Positions 52,578-61,894 are shown, counted from the stretch's first letter. The stretch: 64,000 nucleotides of DNA from Acidobacteriota bacterium (GCA_018269055.1 JAFDVI010000020.1:248001-312000), one strand, 5' to 3'. The notes: generated by a model from the sequence alone, not told the origin. Program-made: numbers and translations.

Positions 52578-54632
52578 ATGAGCATCGAATTTGCGCCAAT
52601 AGGGGGGCGATTCGCTCATCGGCTTTCTCGCTTTATGGAATCGCAAAACATTGCCGCTCTGGTCAATCTGCTTGGCTTCATTACCGGCACCATTCTGTAC
52701 GCCATGCTGCTGGCAATGGTGGTGCGTTCGGCTGACCCGGCTTCGCCAACGGTGTACGGACAGCGCACGGCGATTTCCGTAAGGTGGTTGCTGCTGGCCA
52801 CGGCTTTGCTGGGGTTGCTGTGGAATTTGGGTGCACTGGCCATTTACGGCGTGCGCGATTGGAAACTGGGCGAACCATCGCCCTATTTTGTTTCGGCCAT
52901 TTTTACCGCATTGGGATTTTTGCCCGCCGTTGTCGTGCATTCCGTTTTGTGGGATCGGCGGCGCGGTTCGCAGGCAATTTCTCTGCTCGCGTATTTGCTC
53001 AGCGCGTCAGCCAGCGTATTCCATTTTTATGATGCGGCGACCGGCAAGGAAACGCCTTCGTCAACTGCTCTGCGCGCGCTGACCATCGGTTTCAGCGTGA
53101 TTACGGTGATTTTGTTGGTGTACGCGCGACGTTCGCCCGTCTGGAAACGAGCCTGGTGGGTGGTGGCGCTGGCGGTGTTTGCCGTTTCAGCCTTGCACCT
53201 GAGCAGCCACACCAAAGGCGACGCTCCCTGGCTGATTGAACTGATCGGACATCATTCGTCGCTGCCGCTGGTGCTGGCGATGCTGTACCAGGATTACCGA
53301 TTCGCGCTGGCGGATATTTTTTTGAAACGGGCGCTGGCCGTGGTGGCGTTGGTCGCATTGGCGTTTGGGCTTTACGTTGTCGTCGCTGCTCCGCTGTTGC
53401 GCACGCACTCTTCGAGCGGAGATTTGCCTCCGGTCGCGGTTGGAGCAATGCTCGGATTGTGGTTGGGAACAGCGCTGATTTATCCCTACCTTCGCAGTTG
53501 GGTTACGTGGTTCGTTGATGCTGTCGTGCTGCGCCGAGCCGATTACCAAAAACTGCTGGACGAAACGGCGCGTGTCGTCGCCCTCAGCGACAACGAAGAA
53601 GAGATTTTCAATCTGGCCGCCGAGCGACTGGCTCCGGCGTTGACCGCCAGGGAAGTTCGTTGGCAACTCAGCGAAGCGAGTGGAACAAGCGAACATCAGC
53701 TTTCTGAAAACGGTTCCGGCCTGCTATTGCCCAACCAATTAGTTCGCGTCGCCGAACAGGATGGGGACAATAGCCGTCGCACTGGAAGGCTTCGATTGCC
53801 GGCGGCAACTGTGCTGATCCCGACGCACGAGCCTCCGTTTTATTCGCTGGTCATCGGCGAACTTTCCGCCGGACGACAATTGCTTTCCGACGACACGGCC
53901 ATGCTGGAAGCGATGGCGTTGATCCTGGCGCGACGCATTGACACGGTTCGCGTGACCCACGAACGTTTCGAGCGGAATTTGCGCGAACAGGAAATCAGTA
54001 AACTCGCCACCGAAGCCGAACTTCGTGCCCTGCGCGCGCAACTCAATCCGCATTTTCTGTTCAATGCGCTGACGACCATCAGTTATCTGATTCAAACGGC
54101 TCCGGATCGCGCCCTGGAAACTCTGTTGCGATTGACCGGATTGCTGCGCGCCGTGTTGCGCGCGCCCAGCGGCGAGATGGTTTCGCTGGGCGATGAAATG
54201 GATTTGATCGAATCGTACCTGGCCATCGAACGCGCTCGGTTTGAAGAGCGATTGCAAATCACGATTGACGTTCCGCCGGAGCTTCGCAATTTGCGCATCC
54301 CGCCGTTGATCATTCAGCCGCTGGTGGAAAACGCCATCAAACATGGTATCGCGCCGCGTAAATCCGGCGGTGAAGTCATCGTTTCGGCCAAACTGAAAAC
54401 CGTAGCTTCCGTGCCTTCGCTGTGCATTTCGGTGGCGGACACGGGTTCCGGTGTTAGCATGGAACGCTTTGCGCAGGGCCGCAGTCGAGGTGTCGGCTTG
54501 GCCAATGTCGAGCGGCGGCTGGAATGTTTTTACGGCCAGGCGGCGGAAGTCGAATTGCGCAGTGAACCGGATAAAGGCACCACCGTCGAACTTCATTTGC
54601 CGCTGGGCTCCGCCGCAGAAAAAGTCGCCTGA
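52578..54632 (+). CDS. LytS-type sensor histidine kinase with multi-helix N terminus
   Basis: 684 residues; an internal ATG at 52635 is an alternative start. Residues about 20-310 contain eight hydrophobic helices. A GAF-like region (about 320-450) follows, then the His_kinase domain with LRALRAQLNPHFLFNALTTI, where His 492 is the likely phosphorylation site, and a HATPase domain (VENAIKHGIAPRK N box, ADTGSGV, GVGLANVERRL). Such kinases usually pair with LytTR response regulators; none is adjacent. It follows the PA-IL-like gene by 41 bases. Confidence 0.88.
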   Translation: MSIEFAPIGGRFAHRLSRFMESQNIAALVNLLGFITGTILYAMLLAMVVRSADPASPTVYGQRTAISVRWLLLATALLGLLWNLGALAIYGVRDWKLGEPSPYFVSAIFTALGFLPAVVVHSVLWDRRRGSQAISLLAYLLSASASVFHFYDAATGKETPSSTALRALTIGFSVITVILLVYARRSPVWKRAWWVVALAVFAVSALHLSSHTKGDAPWLIELIGHHSSLPLVLAMLYQDYRFALADIFLKRALAVVALVALAFGLYVVVAAPLLRTHSSSGDLPPVAVGAMLGLWLGTALIYPYLRSWVTWFVDAVVLRRADYQKLLDETARVVALSDNEEEIFNLAAERLAPALTAREVRWQLSEASGTSEHQLSENGSGLLLPNQLVRVAEQDGDNSRRTGRLRLPAATVLIPTHEPPFYSLVIGELSAGRQLLSDDTAMLEAMALILARRIDTVRVTHERFERNLREQEISKLATEAELRALRAQLNPHFLFNALTTISYLIQTAPDRALETLLRLTGLLRAVLRAPSGEMVSLGDEMDLIESYLAIERARFEERLQITIDVPPELRNLRIPPLIIQPLVENAIKHGIAPRKSGGEVIVSAKLKTVASVPSLCISVADTGSGVSMERFAQGRSRGVGLANVERRLECFYGQAAEVELRSEPDKGTTVELHLPLGSAAEKVA

Positions 54633-54758
54633 CGCGTTTTCAAGCTCTCAGCACCGTTTCCCAGCGATCATCCGAAAATTGACTGCCCCAACCGCCTGTG
54701 CTCAAATCCGCGCCGACCGCAAACCGTGATTTCTTTCCTGCAACTTCAATTTCAAAAA

Positions 54759-54838
54759 GTAGCGCAACCAGCCGTGGTTGCGGTGCTTTCTGAACTCAAT
54801 TTTGCAGAAAACTACGCAACCATGGCTGGTTGCGCTAC
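54759..54838. repeat. REPIN-like element, family B
   Basis: Arms GTAGCGCAACCAGCCGTGG and the inverted CCATGGCTGGTTGCGCTAC, joined by about 30 bases. Sister copy at 51604-51685. It ends 17 bases before the next start codon. The rest of the spacer 54633-54758 shows nothing recognisable. Confidence 0.85.
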
Positions 54839-54855
54839 CTTCGCAAAGGAGTTTT

Positions 54856-55779
54856 ATGCTGAAAAACGCCGCGTTGTTTTTCCTGTTGATTTGTCTTTCC
54901 TTCACGGTTCACGCCCAGCAAGTCCCTGATCCTGATTTCAAACCCAGGATCGAAAAGCCCGCTTTCGCCGAAGGCAAAGGCGCGGTCGTGTTGCTGGACG
55001 AAGCGCATTTCAACTTCCACACGGCTTCGGGGCGGTACCAATCCTTTGCCGACCTGCTGCGCCGAGACGGATACGTCGTCAACGCTTCCAAGGAAAAGTT
55101 CAGCAAGGAATCGCTGAAAGCCGGAAAGATTCTGGTCATCGCCAACGCTTTGAACGAAAACAACAAGAACGATTGGTCACCGCCAAATCCTTCGGCGTTT
55201 ACCGACGAGGAAGTCGTGGCCGTACTGAATTGGGTAAAGGACGGCGGCGCGTTGCTGTTGATCGCCGACCATCTGCCCTTTCCAGGTGCTGCGAACAATC
55301 TGGCTTTGGCGTTTAGCATTCACTTCATCAACGCGTACGCGATGGAACCCAAAAACGGCGGCGGCCCGCTGACCTTTGATTTACAAAAAGGCTCGTTGCT
55401 GAAACATCCAATCATCGAAGGCCGCTCCGCCAATGAAAAAGTGGATTCGGTAGCGACGTTTACCGGTTCGGCGTTTCAGGTTGATGGAGGCGAACCGATT
55501 CTGAAATTCAGCGATGAAGCCATGGCATTTCAGCCCAAAACCTTTGGCGAAGCGTTCACCAAAGACACCGCGCGCGCTCCGATCAAAGGCTGGTTGCAAG
55601 GTGCGACGGTGAAATTTGGCAAAGGCCGCGTGGCCGTTTTCGGCGAAGCCGCGATGTTTTCCGCACAACTGGCCGGCCCGAACAAAGCGCCGATGGGAAT
55701 GAACGCGCCCATCGCCAAACAAAATCCGCAGTTTTTATTGAATGTAATGCACTGGCTGTCCGGCTTGCTGGATAAATAA
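54856..55779 (+). CDS. Secreted DUF4350 domain protein
   Basis: 307 residues from the ATG at 54856 (AAGGAG upstream). Signal peptide to about residue 22 (FTVHAQQ). The body reads as a glutamine-amidotransferase-like fold of the DUF4350 type: [52 protein letters not shown] and a closing [18 protein letters not shown]. No catalytic Cys is in the expected nucleophile turn, so an enzyme activity is not implied. The exact role is unknown. Confidence 0.72.
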   Translation: MLKNAALFFLLICLSFTVHAQQVPDPDFKPRIEKPAFAEGKGAVVLLDEAHFNFHTASGRYQSFADLLRRDGYVVNASKEKFSKESLKAGKILVIANALNENNKNDWSPPNPSAFTDEEVVAVLNWVKDGGALLLIADHLPFPGAANNLALAFSIHFINAYAMEPKNGGGPLTFDLQKGSLLKHPIIEGRSANEKVDSVATFTGSAFQVDGGEPILKFSDEAMAFQPKTFGEAFTKDTARAPIKGWLQGATVKFGKGRVAVFGEAAMFSAQLAGPNKAPMGMNAPIAKQNPQFLLNVMHWLSGLLDK

Positions 55780-55783
55780 CAGG

Positions 55784-55845
55784 GTTTAGAGTTCACGCTT
55801 CAGCGTGTCTATTTTCCGGCGCACGCTGAAGCGTGAACTCTAAAC
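55784..55845. repeat. 24-bp perfect inverted repeat
   Basis: GTTTAGAGTTCACGCTTCAG... at 55784-55807 is repeated exactly inverted at 55822-55845 with a 14-base loop. It fills the gap before the next gene and ends 9 bases before its ATG. Confidence 0.85.
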
Positions 55846-55854
55846 GAAACGATA

Positions 55855-57432
55855 ATGAAACATGATTTCGACAAACGAACCGTCCTGCTCACCGCCCTTT
55901 CGCTTTCCATAGGCTGGGGCATCCGAGGCAATTTCGGTCACGAATTCGGCGCAATGATTCCCGGCGCTTTGGCGGCAATGGCCGTTGTGCTGGCCGTTGA
56001 CCGCGCAGACTGGCATCGGCGCATCGCCTACTTTGCGATGTTCGGCAGCATCGGCTGGTCGTTCGGCGGCAGCATGTCGTATGGCCAGGTCATCGCGTAC
56101 ACACACTCCGGCCATTCGCCAACGCAGCTTTACGGATTCGCGTCGCTGTTTCTGATCGGTTTTTTGTGGGGAGCGATGGGCGGAGCCGGAACCGCCGTGC
56201 CCGCCGTGCTGAACCGGGATCGCCTGACGGAATTTTTCACACCGTTGATTGCTGTGTTTTCCGCGTGGATTGTTCAAGACTGGTTTGAAAAATGGATGGA
56301 GCCAGCCAATTCTGACTTCCGCCAGCAAAGCATTTTGTACTGGTACGATTCCGATTGGCTGGCGTCGCTGACTGCCATCGCAGCCATTTTGATTTTGGCG
56401 GCCTTTCAGCGCCGATTGACCGAAGCCAGCAAGTTGATTTTGTTGATGGCCGTCGGCTGGTTTGCCGCGTTCGTCTTACTGGTTCCGGTGCTGGGGTTGC
56501 GCATGACGCCTCCGCGCGGAGACAACTGGGCGGGTTGCGTAGGCATGGTCGCCGGGATGATCGCGTACTTTGAATGGCGCAAACTTCGCGCCTTGACGCT
56601 GGCGTCGTTGATTTGCGGGTTCTTTGGCGGATTCGGATTTGCGTCCGGGCAATTGTCGAAACTGATGTGGATCAAAACCGGATGGCAAACCAACTGGCAC
56701 AGCGTGCTGGAACAAAGCTACGGGTTCATCAACGGCCTGGGCGTAGCGGTGGCGATGCTGATGCTGGCGGCGAGAACTCCGCAGGTCAACGACGAACCAC
56801 GCGAACGTCGATGGACGGAAATTTTCGCCATCTGTTTTGTGCTGCTGGGCGTGACGTGGTTGAACCTGACGCGCAATCCTGAAACCTGGGTCAAAGCCAA
56901 AACCGTGCCCGAAATGATGGCCGGGTTGTCGGCGCTGACGTGGTTCCATCTGGCGTATGTGGCGTTGTCGGCAGTGATGATCTGGTTGCTGTTGCGGCAT
57001 CGAACCCAACCGCTCGCCTTCATCCCCGACAACTGGCTTGGACGCGGGCAATTGCTCTATCTGGTGTTTTTGTGGTGGATGGTCATCGGCAACTTCGAGC
57101 GCGCCGTCACAGGCTTCACGGCGCAGCGATTGATTACCGAAGGTGTGATTTTCCTGAACGCCTGCATCAGCACCTTGCTCCTGCTCAACGCGTCGCCCGC
57201 AACCATCGCCGTCGTCGAAACCGAACCTAAAAAATCCCCATTCGGCGCGTTGCTGAAAAAAGCTGTCGTGGTGGGAACGCTGGCTACGATGATTTCGCTG
57301 CTGGCGGATTGGGGACTGACGCGAGCGATGTACGGCAACGAACTGGCGGGCTTTTCCGCCAAACACATCCGCTTCGGCCCGGATGCGACCGCCACGACCG
57401 AAAAACCGGCAGCCGCTCAGCCTCATCCATAA
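55855..57432 (+). CDS. Polytopic membrane protein of unknown function
   Basis: 525 residues with about 13 hydrophobic helices. Opening LLTALSLSIGWGIRGNFGHEFGAMIPGALAAMAV, with further Gly-rich helix faces (GGSMSYGQVIAYTHSGHSP, GAMGGAGTAVPAVL). The C-terminal tail is Ala/Thr-rich. I do not recognise a named family; it does not match any common transporter motif. Its last 66 bases (57368-57433) are duplicated at 57920-57985 beyond the next gene. Confidence 0.6.
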   Translation: MKHDFDKRTVLLTALSLSIGWGIRGNFGHEFGAMIPGALAAMAVVLAVDRADWHRRIAYFAMFGSIGWSFGGSMSYGQVIAYTHSGHSPTQLYGFASLFLIGFLWGAMGGAGTAVPAVLNRDRLTEFFTPLIAVFSAWIVQDWFEKWMEPANSDFRQQSILYWYDSDWLASLTAIAAILILAAFQRRLTEASKLILLMAVGWFAAFVLLVPVLGLRMTPPRGDNWAGCVGMVAGMIAYFEWRKLRALTLASLICGFFGGFGFASGQLSKLMWIKTGWQTNWHSVLEQSYGFINGLGVAVAMLMLAARTPQVNDEPRERRWTEIFAICFVLLGVTWLNLTRNPETWVKAKTVPEMMAGLSALTWFHLAYVALSAVMIWLLLRHRTQPLAFIPDNWLGRGQLLYLVFLWWMVIGNFERAVTGFTAQRLITEGVIFLNACISTLLLLNASPATIAVVETEPKKSPFGALLKKAVVVGTLATMISLLADWGLTRAMYGNELAGFSAKHIRFGPDATATTEKPAAAQPHP

Positions 57433-57433
57433 C
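57368..57433 (+). repeat. 66-base direct repeat, left copy (3' end of the membrane-protein gene)
   Basis: Aligned without gaps to 57920-57985 it differs at 7 positions (59/66 identical). This copy encodes the C terminus and stop codon of the membrane protein. Confidence 0.85.
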
Positions 57434-57472
57434 GATGCGTTTTGACTGTTCGGTTGATGGCATAGCCACGAC

Positions 57473-57889
57473 TTACGCCTGGCGAAGATTTGCATTGGAG
57501 ATACGACGCGACAGCCATAGCAGATATGCACCGACAACAACATCAACTGAGAAACAGAAAACAGGATACCAAGCAGGAACACCAGCGTTTGTGAGGAACT
57601 GGTTATGCGTCAAGTCATACAGCGCGTGAAGTATCCAGAATGCACCGACCACGACCGCTGATTGACGGACGCTCACAAATGCAAAGACCAGCCCAGCGAC
57701 GATAAACGGAACACCGTAGAGCATTTCTTTGACGCTCACCGCCGGCTCACTGGCTCGGAGAGCGAATGATGCGTACAAGCCAGGCAGCGTGAGCAGACCT
57801 ATTGAATACAACCAATGCTGCCCACGAATGCCCCTTGCCAAAACGATCGTGAGAACACCTACCGCGACACCAATGAGGGCTTCAATCAA
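57473..57889 (-). CDS. DUF6010-like membrane protein
   Basis: 138 residues, about five helices: MIEALIGVAVGVLTIVLA, LLTLPGLYASFAL, IVAGLVFAFVSV, VVVGAFWILHALYDLTHNQF, and YPVFCFSVDVVVGAYLLWL. The LHALYDLTHNQF...GVPAWYP segment is what I associate with DUF6010; function unknown. It is oriented against its neighbours and lies entirely between two copies of a 66-base direct repeat, suggesting a captured cassette. Confidence 0.65.
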   Translation of the reverse strand: MIEALIGVAVGVLTIVLARGIRGQHWLYSIGLLTLPGLYASFALRASEPAVSVKEMLYGVPFIVAGLVFAFVSVRQSAVVVGAFWILHALYDLTHNQFLTNAGVPAWYPVFCFSVDVVVGAYLLWLSRRISNANLRQA

Positions 57890-57919
57890 AACTCTCTCCT
57901 TCTTTTAGACGCATAACGC

Positions 57920-57985
57920 TCCGCTTCGGCCAAGATGCGACCGCTACAACCGAAAAACCAGCAGCCAGTCAGCCTCATCCATAAC
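57920..57985 (+). repeat. 66-base direct repeat, right copy
   Basis: Same length as 57368-57433 and 59/66 identical, beginning TCCGCTTCGGCC and ending CCTCATCCATAAC. It has no open reading frame of its own and is a relic of the 3' end of the upstream membrane-protein gene. Confidence 0.85.
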
Positions 57986-58053
57986 CCAACTCAAAGGTGC
58001 GCCCATAGAACCGTTTAGTAAATGACCTGTAGGCATGCTCAGTTCGATGGATA

Positions 58054-58842
58054 TCATGGGGCCAACCAATCACGATCCGGCCTCGCTAATTGCCTTGCGT
58101 TGTTATATGCCATGTCCAATGTTAGACAGGTCGCAGCCCTGTAAAAATCGCTAAATCTCTCAACGGCAATTGCAAGCTCTGGTTTTGATGGATCAGTCAA
58201 ACTTAAAGGCAGGAGTAGCTGAATAGTGCCGTCGTAATATTGTGGGACGGCTGTTTTGTAGTTTCTTTTCACCCTCTCAATAGCTGAGTCAATTGCGCCT
58301 TTAACCATATTAACTAGACCATAGCTGTTCATTCCCTGAAGGTATGCTGGAAATCGACTGAGATTGTCAGCGACAATATGCTCAATATTGGCCCGTAGTT
58401 CGCGTCTGGTATCGTAAACAAGCACTGATGGATCATCAAAGTAATGCGCCATTTCTGGAAGAGAGCCGAACTTATTTAGCTCCCATTCACCTCGTCTGCA
58501 AAACTTCCAAAAATGCCAATATGATTGGTGGGCAGGAAGTCTGTTCTTTTCAAAGAGGATATAAATTGGTTCTTGGTTGTTAGTAATTAGTCCTAAATTC
58601 CAGCAAGCATATTCTTCATCGCTAGTTATAGCGACCTTTTTTTCCTCAGCGATTCGCTTGTAAGTATATTTGAGATAGTTTCGGAGTATGGGTTTAGAAT
58701 TGGTATTTTGCGTATTTTTATAGTCCCATTCTTCTTTCTCAGCTAAAGATGCCAAATACTCTATATCGTCAGTAAACTTTGGCATAAGCGCGAACTCATT
58801 GAATAAGCTAGGAAGGTCATATGCGGTGAATTTAGTCGTCAT
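58054..58842 (-). CDS. DUF3825 domain protein
   Basis: 262 residues from the ATG at 58842 (AAAGG upstream); the frame is open further to 58971. N-terminal region LPSLFNEFALMPKFTDDIEYLA, centre DEEYACWNLGLITNNQEPIYILFEKN, and a diagnostic C-terminal YYDGTIQLLLPLSLTDPSKPELA ... TCLTLDMAYNNARQLARPDRDWL. This corresponds to DUF3825, a domain often attached to RNA-binding modules, though none is present here. The gene is visibly richer in A and T than the flanking operons, which suggests recent acquisition. Confidence 0.78.
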   Translation of the reverse strand: MTTKFTAYDLPSLFNEFALMPKFTDDIEYLASLAEKEEWDYKNTQNTNSKPILRNYLKYTYKRIAEEKKVAITSDEEYACWNLGLITNNQEPIYILFEKNRLPAHQSYWHFWKFCRRGEWELNKFGSLPEMAHYFDDPSVLVYDTRRELRANIEHIVADNLSRFPAYLQGMNSYGLVNMVKGAIDSAIERVKRNYKTAVPQYYDGTIQLLLPLSLTDPSKPELAIAVERFSDFYRAATCLTLDMAYNNARQLARPDRDWLAP

Positions 58843-59062
58843 AATTTGTGCCTTTCGTGGTAAGGGTAGCCTCATAACAATCCGCATCAACCGTCGTGAA
58901 TGGCATTCGGAGAATGATAGGAATTCCCTTTGCGCGTTCCAGTAGATGCAATTGCTATATCGCCCAGACAAATGGAAGAGGGCAGTTCACACGCGCCTTT
59001 CAATAGTGGCGCAAGTAAAGCGATGTCATTTCTGTTCGAGGGAACCGATTGTTATCCTAAGT

Positions 59063-59308
59063 TTAGGATCCGTCGGTGTTTGTTCTTACGTTGAGCTTCC
59101 ATTTGATAGCACCTTGGCTAGTAGTGTGCTGGTGATGGTTTTGGGGAGGGAATCGGTCGCCTTCATTAGATGTGACTTCTCGCTTGCACCCCAAGCACCG
59201 ATAGATTCCCGATACAGGCACAGTATCACTTGGGCCATACTCTTTTTTCCACCAATCTTTATTACCGTCGCTTTTGACTAACACTGAACTCTCTATATAC
59301 CAAGACAT
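59063..59308 (-). CDS. Small Cys/His protein
   Basis: 81 residues. AAAGGAGGT lies five bases before the ATG, the strongest ribosome site in the region. The centre reads SGIYRCLGCKREVTSNEGDRFPPQNHHQH: one CxxC and a His cluster, like half of a zinc ribbon completed by histidines. It recalls small proteins of the type 'SGIYxCxxC...PPxxHHxH' found in many bacteria; no function is known to me. It lies 220 bases upstream of the DUF3825 gene on the same strand. Confidence 0.65.
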   Translation of the reverse strand: MSWYIESSVLVKSDGNKDWWKKEYGPSDTVPVSGIYRCLGCKREVTSNEGDRFPPQNHHQHTTSQGAIKWKLNVRTNTDGS

Positions 59309-59525
59309 TGCGTACCTCCTTTAGGTTTTGTAAGACATAAGTCTGTGTCAAAGCCATGACATAAATTAGATCGCTTTTTGTCTTCGCGATAATGGACACA
59401 TCGGATTGCTTTTCGTTATTGGAATCTTTTTCTTGACCAAGCTGTTCCATCAAACCAAGCTTTACAACTTCAGCTTGTCGAATTTGTCAACTTCTGCGGT
59501 TGTAATTTCTTTGCCTATAGTGGCA

Positions 59526-60182
59526 TTAGTTCGAAGCGGCTTTCCATTCAGAACCGTCAGCATAGGCTATGCTCTGAATCATCACTTGCTCCAAATACTG
59601 TTCCTGAGACTTCTTGCCCGCCTTGGCGGCATCAATGGAGCCGGTCGGAGGTGATGACGAGTTTTCGACCACAGTTTTGGTTTTGCCGGAGCCAATGCTG
59701 ACCTTGCTGACAAACCGGCGACGCCCTACCTCTCGATTCGTGGCGGGATCAGAGAACACGTATTCCCAGGTGAGGGCGCGAATCTCTTTTGCTCCGGCGT
59801 TCTTGAACTTCACTTCATAGATGTAGGCAACCGAAATCCCGCGAGGTCTGTTTGCGAGCTTGGGGTCTGGAGGCGCTTTGGTTGGCATTCCCTGCTGATT
59901 CTTGATCTCATTTTGAGTTTCCACACCTCTCCGCGTGCGATCTTCCTGTTCGCGCTCTTTCTGGATTGCAAACTGGTCTTCATCGAGCGCAGCGTTGCGG
60001 TACTCCTCGCGCCATTTCTTTTGCAGGACGATGACATCCGATTTTGCTGACCTGTCGGACGGAACCTGGGCTTTGGCAAACGAGGCAAAGAAAAACAGCG
60101 CCAATACGAAACAAAGAGCTTTGATTCTGTGCCGCTGATGCTGAAGCAACTGACTTGGGTTTAAGTTCTTGTTCAATCGCAT
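59526..60182 (-). CDS. Secreted protein of unknown function
   Basis: 218 residues from the ATG at 60182 (AAAAGGA upstream). Signal peptide: hydrophobic core around 22-37, then FAKAQVPS. A charged helical part (about 55-100: KKWREEYRNAALDEDQFAIQ) precedes a beta-rich part (GISVAYIYEVKFKNAGAKEIRALTWEYVFSDP) that resembles an immunoglobulin-like or FxLD-type fold seen in many secreted proteins. No enzyme motif was seen. The 217 bases between it and the small Cys/His gene contain no gene I can support. Confidence 0.65.
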   Translation of the reverse strand: MRLNKNLNPSQLLQHQRHRIKALCFVLALFFFASFAKAQVPSDRSAKSDVIVLQKKWREEYRNAALDEDQFAIQKEREQEDRTRRGVETQNEIKNQQGMPTKAPPDPKLANRPRGISVAYIYEVKFKNAGAKEIRALTWEYVFSDPATNREVGRRRFVSKVSIGSGKTKTVVENSSSPPTGSIDAAKAGKKSQEQYLEQVMIQSIAYADGSEWKAASN

Positions 60183-60404
60183 GAGAAATCCTTTTCGGCT
60201 GGCAGTTACGATGCTTGGTTTGATGGATTCGGCTTCTGCTGTGCGACGCGGCGGATTATAGGTTCGGCTTTGGCAAAGGCGCAATCGTTTTTCGGAGGAA
60301 GCCGCTCTTTGAAATCCAGATTCCTTACGGACAGCAATCTTTAGCTCCGCAGGATCGAAGTATTCAGGGAGCTACTGGAATTTGTGTGGACAGCATGTGG
60401 TTTA

Positions 60405-60591
60405 CAGCCCCAACGGGGCGAAATTTAATAGCCCGGTGCATCGCACCGGGTAGACCACAATGCAATTTCATAAGCCCTGAAAGGGCGAAATAGGCCGCTC
60501 TGTTATTCCGCCCTTTCAGGGCTTATGAATCATTTTGTCCTGCTCCCAGTGCGTTGCACTGGGCTGTCCTACCTTGCCCCGTTGGGGCAAA
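60405..60591. repeat. Composite palindromic repeat, family C
   Basis: Same module order as 25447-25627: GCCCCAACGGGGC, CCCGGTGCATCGCACCGGG, an inner inverted pair (here TAAGCCCTGAAAGGGCG and complement), CCCAGTGCGTTGCACTGGG, GCCCCGTTGGGGC. It occupies most of the 474-base spacer 60183-60656; the rest of that spacer shows no gene. Confidence 0.85.
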
Positions 60592-60656
60592 GAGGTCGCT
60601 GCTATAGAACTAATCTCAAAGGCGATGTCAGAGGCCATAAGCACGCGCCCTGCATT

Positions 60657-61823
60657 TCACCCAAGCTGATTTCGGAATCGCCACGCGCTGATGCCGACCA
60701 GCGCAACGGCAAAGCCTACCAGCGCCAGCATGTGAATCCAGATGGCTTCGATCCCTGCGCCTTTCAGCAAGATGCCGCGCGCGATGGTGCCGAAATGGCT
60801 GATCGGGTTGAGTTGCGTAAACGGCTGCATCCAGCTCGGCATGGCTTCGATGGGCGTGGTTGCGCCGGACAACATCGAAAGCGGCGGGTTGACGAAAAAT
60901 GCCATCAACTGCGCCTGCTGCTGCGATTTGCTGAAGGTCGCCAGAAAGGTTCCGATGCCGACTCCGGCCAGCACGCACAGCATTCCGGCGGTAAACAGCA
61001 ACACCATGCTGCCGCGCATCGGTAATCCGAACACCAACCAACCGACGGCCAATGCCAGCACAATCTGCGTCGAAAGCAAAATGAACAGCGGAAAGATTTT
61101 GGCCGTCACGATTTCGGCGGCCTGCGCCGGAGTCATCAGCAATTGTTCAATCGTGCCGGATTCTTTTTCTTTGACCATCGTCGCCGAACCGATGATCGAA
61201 CCGTTGAGCACCAGCAGAATTCCCAGCACGCCGGTGACGATGAACCAGGCGCTTTCGAGTCCCGGATTGAACAGCAGCGCAATTCGAGCCACGAGTTTGC
61301 CGCGCGCGGTGATTGCTCCGCCTTCCATCTGCAACGCGACGGCGGGCGAATCCTGCGCGATGCGTTCGTTGAGCGCCGAAATCGTTCGCGCGGCATACCC
61401 GCTGGCGATTCCCGCCGTGTTGGAATTCACCGCGTCCAGCAAAAACTGAACCCGCGCGGTTTCGCGGCGCTGACGGCGTTCGGCAAAATCCGAAGGGACA
61501 ATCAAACCCGCGTCCAGCTTACCTGCGCTCAATGCCTGGCCCAATTCCGCCGAAGACCGAAACGATTCGGCCACGTAAAACGAACGGCTTTCGACAAAAG
61601 CCGAAACCAGTTCGCGGCTGGCCACTGTGCGGCTTTCATCCACCACGCCCAATCGCAAGTTGGTCACTTCCGGGTTCAGCGCGAAGCCAAAAATCACCAG
61701 TTGCACCGTCGGCGGCAGAATCAGCGAAATGATCAATTTTTTGTCGGCTTTGATCTGCCGCAGTTCTTTCAGAAACAGCGGCCATAAACGCCAGTTACGG
61801 ATTTTGTTGATCAAACTTTTCAT
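60657..61823 (-). CDS. ABC-2 type permease (YbhR/YbhS-like)
   Basis: 388 residues. One N-terminal helix (LIISLILPPTVQLVIFGFAL), a periplasmic domain of about 150 residues, then five helices. GSIIGSATMVKEKESGTIEQLLMTPAQAAEIVTAKIFPLF is the hallmark ABC-2 segment. It is the third gene of a minus-strand drug or lipid efflux operon, after the ATPase and a sister permease. Confidence 0.88.
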   Translation of the reverse strand: MKSLINKIRNWRLWPLFLKELRQIKADKKLIISLILPPTVQLVIFGFALNPEVTNLRLGVVDESRTVASRELVSAFVESRSFYVAESFRSSAELGQALSAGKLDAGLIVPSDFAERRQRRETARVQFLLDAVNSNTAGIASGYAARTISALNERIAQDSPAVALQMEGGAITARGKLVARIALLFNPGLESAWFIVTGVLGILLVLNGSIIGSATMVKEKESGTIEQLLMTPAQAAEIVTAKIFPLFILLSTQIVLALAVGWLVFGLPMRGSMVLLFTAGMLCVLAGVGIGTFLATFSKSQQQAQLMAFFVNPPLSMLSGATTPIEAMPSWMQPFTQLNPISHFGTIARGILLKGAGIEAIWIHMLALVGFAVALVGISAWRFRNQLG

Positions 61824-61837
61824 GGCTCCTCCTGAAA

Positions 61838-61891
61838 GATGCTAGATGCTGGATACTAGGTGCTAGCCCTAACATCTAACATCCGGCATCT
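61838..61891. repeat. Heptamer inverted repeat (AGATGCT)n
   Basis: AGATGCT, AGATGCT, GGATACT, AGGTGCT (61838-61865) followed by CTAACAT, CTAACAT, CCGGCAT (61869-61889), an inverted relative. It fills the gap between the two permease genes. Confidence 0.75.
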
Positions 61892-61894
61892 TCA

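Noticed and set aside
57903-57985. Integron-type attC site behind the DUF6010-like gene
   Set aside because: The sequence aligns with the 3' end of the upstream gene and I could not place the core and inverse-core sites of attC; the gene is also in reverse orientation.
59262-59453. 63-codon minus-strand frame overlapping the start of the small Cys/His gene
   Set aside because: It covers the strong ribosome site of that gene in another frame and has no good start signal of its own.
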